Below, in pieces: positions 43,756 through 51,853 of a DNA stretch of 64,000 nt. How positions within the stretch are numbered: the first letter of the stretch is position 1; every line of letters begins with the position of its first letter. Location of the stretch: assembly GCF_000590475.1 (NCBI RefSeq), contig NZ_CP007441.1, positions 3,354,660 to 3,418,659 on the forward strand. The letters are read 5' to 3'. The stretch is from Stutzerimonas stutzeri. Lineage in GTDB: Bacteria; Pseudomonadota; Gammaproteobacteria; Pseudomonadales; Pseudomonadaceae. Both the position numbers and the translations under genes were made by a program. Below the pieces are notes generated by a model. The model searched no databases. It worked only from the letters and a program-made list of their open reading frames with translations, and was not told where the DNA came from.

Positions 43756-44496
43756 TCAGTCGGTCGTCAGCGAGTCCAGCAAGGCTCGCATGTCCTGCCA
43801 GTGCGAGCCCTCCCAGAAAATCCTGCCGCAGCAATCGCAGCCTAGGAATCGCTCATGGCGTTCCAGCACGCGCGGCGGGACGCGGTCGCGCGCAGCCTGC
43901 TTGTCGATCTCAGAGAGTGGCTGATTGCAACGCATGCACAGGCTGAAGGGTCGCGCATGAGTGGCCAAGTCCAGGCGTTCATACAACTCACGCAACTGCT
44001 CCGCCGGCTTGAGCGCATGCACATAGCAGCCATGCGTGACCACTCGGTGCATGAGCAATGCGCGGTCACGGGTCAGCAGTACCCGGCCCTCACGGTTGGC
44101 CAGAGCGGTCATCGCCGCATCTTCGTAGCGGTTGTCGAAGAGCGTATCGAAGCCGGCCATGCGCAGCAGCCGGGCGAGCCCGCCCAGATGTGCATCGGCG
44201 ACAAAGCGCGGCGGGCCGCTCGGGAGCGGCTGCATGGACGTCAGTCCGGTAATGTCCAGTCGTTCGAATTTCGGGTAGACGGCAATTCGATCACCGTCAT
44301 TGATAGCCCAGTCGAGCCCGGCCGGGGTTCCGTTGGCCAGCACCAGCGCCACCTCGGTGTGCGGCACGCCGAGGGCTTCGATCATGTGTTTGGTGGTCGC
44401 TGCCTGCGCACACGAACAATTGAAGGCCTGCCCGCGGCGCTCGACGGGAAGAAATGCGTTGAGCCTGGCGTAGAAGCGAAATGTCGCGGTCGTCAT
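43756..44496 (-). CDS. Ub-Mut7C / Mut7-C RNase-domain protein
   Basis: A 246-residue protein. Residues 1-85 are the ubiquitin-like Ub-Mut7C domain (ATFRFYARLNAFLPVERRGQAF). Residues 95-180 are the PIN-like Mut7-C RNase domain, with acidic residues in FVADAHLGGLARLLRMAGFDTLFDN and RVLLTRDRALL. A zinc ribbon follows with CMRC (187-190) and Cys220/Cys223 in GCDCCGR. The name comes from C. elegans Mut-7; bacterial function is unproven. ATG 44496 is the natural start. It is convergent with the isochorismatase gene. Confidence 0.88.
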   Translation of the reverse strand: MTTATFRFYARLNAFLPVERRGQAFNCSCAQAATTKHMIEALGVPHTEVALVLANGTPAGLDWAINDGDRIAVYPKFERLDITGLTSMQPLPSGPPRFVADAHLGGLARLLRMAGFDTLFDNRYEDAAMTALANREGRVLLTRDRALLMHRVVTHGCYVHALKPAEQLRELYERLDLATHARPFSLCMRCNQPLSEIDKQAARDRVPPRVLERHERFLGCDCCGRIFWEGSHWQDMRALLDSLTTD

Positions 44497-44573
44497 GCAT
44501 GTTCAGCAACGCCAGCCGCGATGATCTCCATAACGGAACGCGCGGTGCGTCGCGCCTCCGAAAAAGGATGCGG

Positions 44574-45356
44574 TCAGATCAGCTTATAGCCGATGGCCGC
44601 CAACATTACCGCCATGCAGGGTCGCAAAAAGGAGTCCGGAACACGGCCGGACAGGTTGCTGCCCAGGTAAATGCCCGGCAACGAGCCCATCAGCAGATAG
44701 GCCAGAATGGTCCAGTCCATGTTGCCCATGCCGGCGTGACCAAGGCCGGCGACCAGCGTCAGCGGCACGGCGTGGGCGATTTCCGTGCCGACCAGTCGTC
44801 GCGTGCTCAGCAATGGATAGAGAAAGAACAACGCCACGGTACCCAGTGCGCCGGCACCGATGGAGGTCAGCGTTACCACTGCACCGAGCACCATGCCGAC
44901 CACAACGGTCAGCACGTCCAGGCCACGAGGCGATAGCCGCGGGGTTGGTCCGGACAGGCGAGAGGCGAGTACCAACAGACGCTTCTTGAAAAGCACTGCC
45001 AGCGCGGTGAGCACCAGAACGATGCCCAGCGATTGCTTGATCACCGCGTTGAGCGTGTCCTGATCGCTGTGTAACCCTTTCAATATCCAGAGCATCGCCG
45101 CTGCGGCCGGCACGCTACCCAGCGCCAGCCAACCGGTAATGCGCCAATCGATGTTGCGGTTCTTCTGATGGACCCAGACGCCGCCCGCCTTGGTGATCGC
45201 CGCGTAGAGCAGATCGGTGCCGACAGCCGCTGCGGGGTTGACGCCGAACCACAACAGGATCGGCGTCATCAACGAACCACCACCAACCCCGGTCATACCG
45301 ACGATGAACCCCACCAGCAGACCGGCTATCACAAAGCCAAGAACACCAAACTCCAT
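44574..45356 (-). CDS. TauE/SafE (TSUP) family anion exporter
   Basis: A 260-residue membrane protein with about eight hydrophobic segments. The N-terminus (FGVLGFVIAGLLVGFIVGMTGVGGGSLMTPILLWFGVNPAAAVGTDLLYAAITKAGG) is the TSUP signature, and an inverted-topology repeat follows (VTLTSIGAGALGTVALFFLYPLLSTRRLVGTEIAHAVPL). TSUP proteins export sulfite, sulfoacetate or other organosulfur anions; the substrate is unknown here. It is divergent from rnz. Confidence 0.92.
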   Translation of the reverse strand: MEFGVLGFVIAGLLVGFIVGMTGVGGGSLMTPILLWFGVNPAAAVGTDLLYAAITKAGGVWVHQKNRNIDWRITGWLALGSVPAAAAMLWILKGLHSDQDTLNAVIKQSLGIVLVLTALAVLFKKRLLVLASRLSGPTPRLSPRGLDVLTVVVGMVLGAVVTLTSIGAGALGTVALFFLYPLLSTRRLVGTEIAHAVPLTLVAGLGHAGMGNMDWTILAYLLMGSLPGIYLGSNLSGRVPDSFLRPCMAVMLAAIGYKLI

Positions 45357-45560
45357 CGTTCAACCCCAAGGTGGGCCCAGCAGGCCTTATCAGATGGCCG
45401 CCAGCATAACCGCGTGAGTTAGCGATTCTTAATATAAGTTTGTGCTTTCTTAGTAGCTAAAAAGAATATGCATCGAAACCGCGACGGCACGAGGCAATGG
45501 CGAACTTCTGCGCGACGATTGGAGTCGCCATACTGACGGCACGAACCAGGGAGCCCTCGT

Positions 45561-46532
45561 GTGGATCTTCTATTTCTCGGCACCTCATCCGGCACCCCAA
45601 CGAGGGCCCGCAACGTCAGCGGACTGGCACTGCTCGAAGACAGCGGCAAGGGCTGGTACCTGATCGATTGCGGCGAAGGCATCCAGCATCAATTGCTGCG
45701 CACGCCGCTGACCTTGCACGGCCTGCGCGCGATCTTTATCACCCACGTGCATGGCGATCACTGCTACGGATTACCCGGCCTGATCGCCAGCGCCGGCATG
45801 GCACGGCGCCAGGAACCGCTGGATATCATCGCCCCGACCGCAATCGAGGGATGGGTGCGTGCCACGCTTGAAATGAGCCAGAGCTGGCTGCCTTACGAGT
45901 TGCGCTTCCATGCCGCCGAAACCTTTCAGGGCTGGCGCAACCCACAGGTGCGCGTAGAAGCCACCGCCCTCTCCCACCGCGTGCCAAGCTGGGGCTACAC
46001 CTTTAGCGAAACTCGCCCAGATCCGCGCCTGAACATCGACAAGCTCGACCACGACGGCATACCTCGTGGTCCGCTATGGGGCGAGTTGATACGCGGCCAC
46101 GATGTTGAACATGCAGGCCGCACCCTGCGCAGCGAAGACTACTTGCTACTCAGCCGCCCGCCCCGGCGTATCGTCATCGGCGGGGACAACGACCGTCCCG
46201 AATTGCTCCGCGATGCCTGCCAGAACGCGCATGTGCTCGTCCACGAAGCCACCTACACCCAGGCCATCGCCGAAGCCGGTAAAGCCGATTTCGGTCATAG
46301 CACAGCCGCCCAGGTCGCCGCCTTCGCCCAAGCCGTAGGCGTGCCGAACCTGGTGCTGACGCACTTCAGCGCGCGTTATCAGAGCGCCCCGAACCGGGGA
46401 TTATCGATCCAGGATATCCGAGCGGAAGCGGCCGACCGTTATCGGGGAAAGCTGTTTTTGGCAGAGGATTTTTTGCGGTTGGGTCTGGGTAAAGACGGGA
46501 CGCTGGTGGATGTAGTTGATAGTCAGGGATAG
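45561..46532 (+). CDS. rnz: ribonuclease Z
   Basis: A 323-residue short-form tRNase Z. The zinc-binding HxHxDH is HVHGDH at residues 62-67, followed by family blocks GLPGLIASAGMA, VEATALSHRVPSWGYTFSE, FGHSTAAQVAAFA and LTHFSARY. It removes 3' trailers from tRNA precursors or acts as a general RNase. The start is GTG 45561 with AGGGAG 9 bp upstream. A 7-bp inverted repeat and a direct repeat GACGGCACGA (45483-45492, 45535-45544) lie in the leader. It is divergent from the TSUP gene. Confidence 0.95.
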   Translation: MDLLFLGTSSGTPTRARNVSGLALLEDSGKGWYLIDCGEGIQHQLLRTPLTLHGLRAIFITHVHGDHCYGLPGLIASAGMARRQEPLDIIAPTAIEGWVRATLEMSQSWLPYELRFHAAETFQGWRNPQVRVEATALSHRVPSWGYTFSETRPDPRLNIDKLDHDGIPRGPLWGELIRGHDVEHAGRTLRSEDYLLLSRPPRRIVIGGDNDRPELLRDACQNAHVLVHEATYTQAIAEAGKADFGHSTAAQVAAFAQAVGVPNLVLTHFSARYQSAPNRGLSIQDIRAEAADRYRGKLFLAEDFLRLGLGKDGTLVDVVDSQG

Positions 46533-46551
46533 CACTTTCACCGCTTCGGAC

Positions 46552-47460
46552 TCAGGAACCCATCTGCTCGTCCAGCGCTCGGCGGAATGCCTGCGCGACC
46601 GGCCCTAGAGGCTCGTCCAGACGGTGCGCGAGGTAGGCCTCGTACACCACTTGGCTGTTTCGCCCGAGGTCTGAAATACCCAGACGCACCAATCGGCCCG
46701 CCTCTAGGTCGCCTTGCACCTGCCACGCCGGTAACCGGCCCCAACCAAGGCCTGCGCGAATGAGGGCGAACTTCGCCTCCTGTGTGTTGACCCGACAGGT
46801 ATACGGCGAGAGGACGCCGAACGTCCGGCCTTCCGACAGTTGCGATGGGTCCGTCAACACGATTTGCTGATGGTCGGCGAGATCCGGCAAGCCGAGCAGC
46901 GTGCCGCGATTCGATCTGGCGAGCGGATGATCGCGATGCACCACGGCAATCTGCTCCACCGAGCCGATCGCCTCCAGCGCAATCCTCGGGTTGCGGAAAT
47001 CCTCGCCCACAAGGACAGCGAGCGTACTGCGCTTCTCATCGAGCGCCGCGAGCGGCCCACCTAACGGTTGGGAGTCCAGGCGGAACGTGACCGTAGGATA
47101 TGCCTCGCGCACCAGGGTCATCGCTGCCGCCACCGCGTCCAACGGAAACAACGTATCCACCACCAGCGACAGCTCCAACTCGACGCCCTCGCCCAGCGCG
47201 CGGGCGCGTGCCCGCATGGCATCCGCTCTGAGCAGGAGGTCCCGGGCGTTGGCCAGCATGGCCGTTCCTTCAGGGGTGAGTACGGGTCTGTAACCGGCAC
47301 GGTCGAACAGCTGCAGACCCAGCTCGGTTTCCAGATTCGCAATCGCATGACTGACAGCAGACTGCACGCGCAGCAAGCGCGCAGCGCCGGAGCGGAAGCT
47401 GCCACTGTCGGCTACGGCGACGAATGTGCGGATTTGGTCAAGCGTGAGTCCATCCAACAT
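46552..47460 (-). CDS. LysR-family transcriptional regulator
   Basis: A 302-residue regulator. The HTH at residues 1-62 reads LDGLTLDQIRTFVAVADSGSFRSGAARLLRVQSAVSHAIANLETELGLQLFDR. The effector domain follows from about 90 (LELSLVVDTLFPLDAVAAAM). It is divergent from the WrbA-like/MFS pair and an 8-bp inverted repeat in the gap is the likely operator. Three in-frame ATGs lie at 47472, 47466 and 47460; the last has GGGA 7 bp upstream and gives the usual LysR start, so I chose it. Ligand unknown. Confidence 0.9.
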   Translation of the reverse strand: MLDGLTLDQIRTFVAVADSGSFRSGAARLLRVQSAVSHAIANLETELGLQLFDRAGYRPVLTPEGTAMLANARDLLLRADAMRARARALGEGVELELSLVVDTLFPLDAVAAAMTLVREAYPTVTFRLDSQPLGGPLAALDEKRSTLAVLVGEDFRNPRIALEAIGSVEQIAVVHRDHPLARSNRGTLLGLPDLADHQQIVLTDPSQLSEGRTFGVLSPYTCRVNTQEAKFALIRAGLGWGRLPAWQVQGDLEAGRLVRLGISDLGRNSQVVYEAYLAHRLDEPLGPVAQAFRRALDEQMGS

Positions 47461-47471
47461 GATCATTCCCA

Positions 47472-47512
47472 TAGATCGAGATGATCAAATTTTTATCACT
47501 CTTGTCGATCTA
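47472..47512. promoter_or_regulatory. candidate LysR operator
   Basis: TAGATCGA (47472-47479) and TCGATCTA (47505-47512) are perfect 8-bp inverted arms flanking an AT-rich centre with TGAT...ATCA and a T-N11-A match. It sits between the divergent LysR and WrbA-like genes, where LysR factors normally bind. If the GTG/ATG starts of the LysR gene were at 47472, one arm would overlap it. Confidence 0.55.
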
Positions 47513-47561
47513 GCGGAATGGGTAGCCTTGCTCTATTCCCCAACGTTCGAGAGTGAACGAC

Positions 47562-48176
47562 ATGACAAATCGTCTGGTGCCCTATTACGCCTCCTATGAC
47601 CATGTGGAAACGTTCGCGCAGGCAGCCGCCGAAGGTGCTCGTCAGACTGGCGCGTCAGCGGTGATCAAACGGGTCACTGAATACATTGTCGAGCGAGTCG
47701 GCCACAAGCTGAACCAACCGTCCAGCGTAGCAATTGTTGCCGAGCCGCCGGACTACGATGCAATCGTGATCGGCAAGCCCGCTTGCATTGGCAACACGGC
47801 AGCGCCAATGAAGAACCTTCTGGATCAATGCGGCGGGCTGCGGTTCGAAGACAAACTGGTCGGCAATGAGGGCAACGTCTTCCCTCCAACCGGGAGCCAG
47901 CACAGCGGCCAGGAAAACACGCTGGCGGCGACCCATACGATGCTGCTCCATCTGGGGATGGTCGTGGTTGGATCGCCGTATAGATTCAAAGGGCAACTGC
48001 GGATGGATGCGATCAACGGAGCCACGCCATACGGTGCCTCGACGCTCGCTGACGACCGCCACGGTGGCGACCACCAACCGAGCGACAACGAGTTGAACGG
48101 TGCTCGTTTCCAGGGCTGGCATGTGGCACGAGTCGCCTCGGCGCTCGCGGCGGCGCCTATCGGCGTGCCGCAATGA
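47562..48176 (+). CDS. WrbA-like flavodoxin-fold protein with altered FMN motifs
   Basis: A 204-residue protein with overall WrbA/NQO-like layout: VPYYASYDHVETFAQAAAEGA, DYDAIVIGKPACIGNTAAPMKNLLDQCGGL, GNEGNVFPPTGSQHSGQENTLAATHTMLLHLGMVVVG and GATPYGASTL. But phosphate- and isoalloxazine-binding loops differ: YSxYGH is YASYDH, GTPTRFGNM is GKPACIGNT, and FSSTG is FPPTG. It may bind FMN poorly or act on another ligand. ATG 47562 has a GAGAG site; GTG 47553 is the alternative. The stop overlaps the MFS start (ATGA). Confidence 0.82.
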   Translation: MTNRLVPYYASYDHVETFAQAAAEGARQTGASAVIKRVTEYIVERVGHKLNQPSSVAIVAEPPDYDAIVIGKPACIGNTAAPMKNLLDQCGGLRFEDKLVGNEGNVFPPTGSQHSGQENTLAATHTMLLHLGMVVVGSPYRFKGQLRMDAINGATPYGASTLADDRHGGDHQPSDNELNGARFQGWHVARVASALAAAPIGVPQ

Positions 48177-49363
48177 ACACTGCACGTAGGAGGCCCGGTG
48201 CGGTTGTCTGGCTGATCCTGGTCTGCGGAGTCGTGGCAGCCTTGCATGTAGGCAAGGCTACCATCGCGACGCCAATGCTCCAGGCGGACCTGCATCTGAG
48301 CCTCGGGGAAGCAGGCTGGTTGACCGGCATATTTGCAGTACTGGGGCTTCTCGGCGGCGCGCCGATCGGCGCCATGGTGACCGCTGTCGGCGATCGCAGA
48401 ACACTGCTTATCGGCTTGAATGTGCTGGCCCTTGCGGGCCTGCTCGGTTCTATCGCGCCCTCGTATCCCCTCTTACTGGCTTCCCGGCTGGCAGAAGGCT
48501 TCGGTTTTTTGCTGATCATCGTTGCTGGTCCGGCGCTTTTGCAGCGCCTCACCACCAGCGCTCAGCGAGACATCGCGTTTTCGCTATGGAGTTGCTTCAT
48601 GCCGTGTGGAATGGCTATTGCGATGCTGGCCGGTCCGCTGTTTCCCTCCTGGCAGTCATTCTGGTGGTCAAGCGCAGGCTTCGCGGCAGCTGCGGGGATG
48701 GTAGCGGTGTGTCGCGTGCCGCGCGGCGCGTCACTCAACGGACATACTCGGCTGCGCCTGGTTGGTGATATTCGTCGTTTGCTTTCCAGCCGCGGCACAT
48801 CGCTACTGGCCATCTGTTTTGCACTTTACAGCCTGATGTTCTTCGCCCTGTTCAGCTTCCTGCCGATTCTGTTGATGGAACGCATGGGCGTCTCCCATCA
48901 CAGCGCCGGGCTGTTAGCTGCACTGGCAAGCGCCATCAACGCCAGCGGTAATCTTGCGGCCGGCTATCTGATGGCGCGCGGTGCCGGGCGCGCGTCACTG
49001 ATTGCAATTGCAGGCGGGGTCATGGGCGTAGCCGGGCTTGGTATATTTCTCGGCCTTCTCCCGGCGGGGCCGACATTCCTGTTGTGCATTGCGTTCTCTG
49101 CAATAGGCGGGTTAATCCCCGCAACTTTGCTGGCTTCCGCGCCGCTGCTTGCGCCTCACGCAATGCTCGTACCGATTGCCGTGGGTCTGATCATGCAGGG
49201 CAGCAATCTCGGGCAATTGCTTGGTCCGGTCGCCGTAGGCAGCGCAACGGCGGCGTTTGGCTGGAGCGCGGCCGGTGTGGTTGTCGTGGTCTCGGCAATC
49301 GCCATCTGCATCACCGCACTGCTCCTGCGATCCGCTTTCCAACGCAGCGAGTCGCTCGCGTAG
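48173..49363 (+). CDS. MFS transporter (CynX/NimT-like)
   Basis: A 396-residue carrier with 12 hydrophobic segments. VVAALHVGKATIATPMLQADLHLSLGEAGWLTGIFAVLGLLGGAPIGAMVTAVGDRRTLL is like cyanate/nitroimidazole-type carriers of the CynX branch. Its start overlaps the WrbA-like stop as ATGA, so the two form one operon under the divergent LysR regulator, suggesting uptake or export of an electrophile or quinone handled by the flavodoxin-like protein. Substrate unknown. No terminator is clear after it. Confidence 0.88.
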   Translation: MNTARRRPGAVVWLILVCGVVAALHVGKATIATPMLQADLHLSLGEAGWLTGIFAVLGLLGGAPIGAMVTAVGDRRTLLIGLNVLALAGLLGSIAPSYPLLLASRLAEGFGFLLIIVAGPALLQRLTTSAQRDIAFSLWSCFMPCGMAIAMLAGPLFPSWQSFWWSSAGFAAAAGMVAVCRVPRGASLNGHTRLRLVGDIRRLLSSRGTSLLAICFALYSLMFFALFSFLPILLMERMGVSHHSAGLLAALASAINASGNLAAGYLMARGAGRASLIAIAGGVMGVAGLGIFLGLLPAGPTFLLCIAFSAIGGLIPATLLASAPLLAPHAMLVPIAVGLIMQGSNLGQLLGPVAVGSATAAFGWSAAGVVVVVSAIAICITALLLRSAFQRSESLA

Positions 49364-49577
49364 CGAGAGCCCAGCTGACCGGTGGCATGGCCGCCGCTAT
49401 CCCAACGCTCGGATGCTGGTTCTGCCGGTAGCTCATATGACGAACATTGAATATCCGACTGAGTTCACGCACGCGGTGCTGAACTTCCTCGGCAGCTAGC
49501 GAGCTTGGCTCATATCGGCGCACACCAGCCGTAAAGGCCAGCGCTGGCTTGCCATGCAGGCAGACGCTGGTGCTCGG

Positions 49578-50135
49578 TCAAGTCTTGGCGATAGCCGCAT
49601 GCAAATGGTCACGACTTGCCTTCAGTACTTCGCACTGGGTGTCTTCGCTGGCCAGCATGCGCGCCACGACCAGCGCGCCGACGCATTGGGCGATCAGTGC
49701 CCAGGCCAGTTGGGCGTCCTCCAGTGCAGTCGCCCAGGCCTGTTGTAGCGCGCATAACCAGTGTTCGGCCTCCTCGCGTACCTGCACATCGGCACGGGCA
49801 ATCTCCGCCCCCAGCGCAGGAATTGCGCAGCCGGCCTCGGGGTTATGCAGGTGGGCCAGGCTCAGGTAACTGTCCAGGCAGCGCTCGAGCCTGGACCGAT
49901 CCAACACACCCTCTCGCGCAAGAATCGGGCTTTGCGATAACTCGCGCCGGACGACCTCGGTGAACAGATCGCTCTTCGACGGAAAATGGCTGTAGAACGC
50001 ACCTCCCGTCAGGCCGATGGCTTTCATCAGTCCATCGACACCGGTGGTGGCGAAGCCGCCGCGCTTGGCGATGGCGCCGCTGCTTTCAACCAGACGCTGT
50101 CGGGTTTCCTGCTTGTGGTTGGAGGAGTAACGCAT
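49578..50135 (-). CDS. TetR/AcrR family regulator
   Basis: A 185-residue repressor-type protein. The HTH covers about residues 8-58 (KQETRQRLVESSGAIAKRGGFATTGVDGLMKAIGLTGGAFYSHFPSKSDLFTEVV). The C-domain is helical with CLDSYLSLAHLHNPEAGCAIPALGAEIA, resembling TetR_C proteins next to SDR or isomerase genes. It is divergent from the SDR gene; two AACGNNCGTTTA half-palindromes lie between. ATG 50135 has GGAGGAG 9 bp upstream; longer frames are not supported. Confidence 0.9.
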   Translation of the reverse strand: MRYSSNHKQETRQRLVESSGAIAKRGGFATTGVDGLMKAIGLTGGAFYSHFPSKSDLFTEVVRRELSQSPILAREGVLDRSRLERCLDSYLSLAHLHNPEAGCAIPALGAEIARADVQVREEAEHWLCALQQAWATALEDAQLAWALIAQCVGALVVARMLASEDTQCEVLKASRDHLHAAIAKT

Positions 50136-50183
50136 GCAGCACAACCTCATGAGTGTCGCTTGACGATGGGCTGAGCGTAACAT

Positions 50184-50210
50184 AACGTTCGTTTACCTAA
50201 CGATCGTTTA
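50184..50210. promoter_or_regulatory. candidate TetR operator, two tandem copies
   Basis: AACGTTCGTTTA (50184-50195) and AACGATCGTTTA (50199-50210) are near-identical, spaced 15 bp start to start, each with a palindromic AACG-NN-CGTT core. They lie 17 bp upstream of the SDR start, in the divergent gap with the TetR gene, so a repressor dimer pair could block both promoters. Confidence 0.65.
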
Positions 50211-50226
50211 GCACGAGAACAAACGC

Positions 50227-50958
50227 ATGGAAAACAACAATCGTGTCGCCCTGATCATCGGCGCCGGTGACTCTACCGGTGGCGCTATTGCGCGGCGCTT
50301 TGCCCGTGAGGGCTACGTGGTTTGCGTCACTCGGCGCAGCGCCGACAAGCTGCAGCCACTGGTCGATAGCATTGTTGCCGAGGGCGGGCGCGCACATGGC
50401 TTCGCCTCCGATGCGCGCAAGGAAGAACAGGTGGCCGAGCTGGTCGACACCGTCGAGCGCGACATCGGCCCGATCGAGGCGATGGTGTTCAACATCGGCG
50501 CCAACGTGCCGTGCAGCATCCTCGAGGAGACCGCGCGCAAATACTTCAAGATTTGGGAAATGGCCTGCTTCTCTGGCTTCCTGACCAGCCAGGCAGTGGC
50601 CAGGCGCATGGTAGCTCGCGGGCGCGGCACCATTCTGTTTACCGGTGCCACGGCCGGTCTGCGCGGGTCGGCCGGTTTCGCCGCCTTTGCAGGAGCCAAA
50701 CATGGCATTCGAGCGCTGGCGCAGAGCATGGCGCGCGAACTCGGGCCACTGAACATTCATGTCGCTCACGTGGTGGTCGATGGTGCCATCGACACCGACT
50801 TCATTCGCGACAGCTTCCCGGAGCGATACGCCCTCAAGGATCAGGACGGCATTCTCAACCCCGAGCATATTGCCGACAACTACTGGCACTTGCATGCCCA
50901 GCCGCGCGACGCCTGGACCTTCGAGCTCGATTTGCGCCCTTGGATCGAGCGTTGGTGA
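50227..50958 (+). CDS. atypical SDR (SDR10-like) lacking the catalytic Tyr
   Basis: A 243-residue Rossmann protein. The Gly motif is altered (IGAGDSTGGAIA). The YxxxK pair is replaced by FxxxK: Phe154 and Lys158 in GFAAFAGAKHG. The usual catalytic Ser region reads LFTGATAGLRG, with no Ser at the classical site. This is the pattern described for the SDR_c10 subgroup (cd05373), whose activity is unknown; it may bind NAD(P) without classical dehydrogenation. It is followed 25 bp later by the isomerase gene, and a tandem TetR operator precedes it. Confidence 0.88.
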   Translation: MENNNRVALIIGAGDSTGGAIARRFAREGYVVCVTRRSADKLQPLVDSIVAEGGRAHGFASDARKEEQVAELVDTVERDIGPIEAMVFNIGANVPCSILEETARKYFKIWEMACFSGFLTSQAVARRMVARGRGTILFTGATAGLRGSAGFAAFAGAKHGIRALAQSMARELGPLNIHVAHVVVDGAIDTDFIRDSFPERYALKDQDGILNPEHIADNYWHLHAQPRDAWTFELDLRPWIERW

Positions 50959-50983
50959 TTCCCTTTTCCTTTGGAGCCGCGTC

Positions 50984-51574
50984 ATGAACAAGACCGTGGA
51001 GTTTTTCTTCGACCTCGGCAGCCCGGCGGCGTATCTCGCCTGGACCCAATTACCCGCGCTGTGCGAACGCGCCGGCGCGGAGCTGCGTTATCGGCCCATG
51101 CTGCTCGGCGGTGTCTTCCAGGCCACTGGCAATAGCTCGCCCGCGACCGTTCCGGCGAAAGGCCGTTACATGACGACAGACCTGCTGCGCCACGCACGCC
51201 GCTACGATGTGCCGTTCGCCTTCAACCCGCACTTTCCGATCAATACGCTGGCACTGATGCGCGGTGCAGTCGGCTATCAATTGCAGCAATCCGAAGAATT
51301 TCTGCGCTATCTGAACGCCCTGTTCAAGGCACTCTGGGTCGATCAGCGCAACCTCGGCGACGAGGCGGTATTAGCAGCGGTCCTGACGGAAGCCGGACTC
51401 GATGCCGAGCAGTTCCGCGCCGTCATCACTGACGACCGAGTCAAGCACGCACTCAAGGCAAACACCGAAGAAGCCGTGCAGCGCGGAGTATTCGGTGCGC
51501 CCACCTTCTTCGTGGGTGACGAGATGTTCTTCGGACAGGACCGGCTGGGCTTCGTCGAAGATGCCCTGAGCTAA
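50984..51574 (+). CDS. 2-hydroxychromene-2-carboxylate isomerase-like (DsbA/GST-kappa fold)
   Basis: A 196-residue protein of the HCCA-isomerase/GST-kappa group. The N-terminal FFFDLGSPAAYLAWTQLPAL has the Ser (SPAAYL) that activates glutathione in these enzymes; GVFGAPTFFVGDEMFFGQDRL is the conserved C-terminal cis-Pro block. NahD-type isomerases act in naphthalene breakdown, but no aromatic dioxygenase is nearby, so the substrate is unknown. GGAG lies 8 bp before ATG 50984. It is the second gene of the TetR-regulated unit. Confidence 0.9.
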   Translation: MNKTVEFFFDLGSPAAYLAWTQLPALCERAGAELRYRPMLLGGVFQATGNSSPATVPAKGRYMTTDLLRHARRYDVPFAFNPHFPINTLALMRGAVGYQLQQSEEFLRYLNALFKALWVDQRNLGDEAVLAAVLTEAGLDAEQFRAVITDDRVKHALKANTEEAVQRGVFGAPTFFVGDEMFFGQDRLGFVEDALS

Positions 51575-51853
51575 GCAATAGCGGCAAAGATTCGACGGCA
51601 ATAAACGCCCTTGGGACTTCCGTTTCATTTTGAAATACAGATGCTGGACGTTCCGAACGCTGTGGCAACGCCTGTGTTTACACGGTTCGCCATCATGAGG
51701 AATGGCTGCGGCATAAGGCCTGCGCCGGGATCGGATCGCATCGCCGCGCAAAAAGACTGAAGCTGTCTAGACTGCGGAAACGAGGCGGATCGGGTTCCCG
51801 TTCAGCGGGACACCACCGCCCTCAGCGTGCAGCCCATTCCCGGAGGAGTTCCG

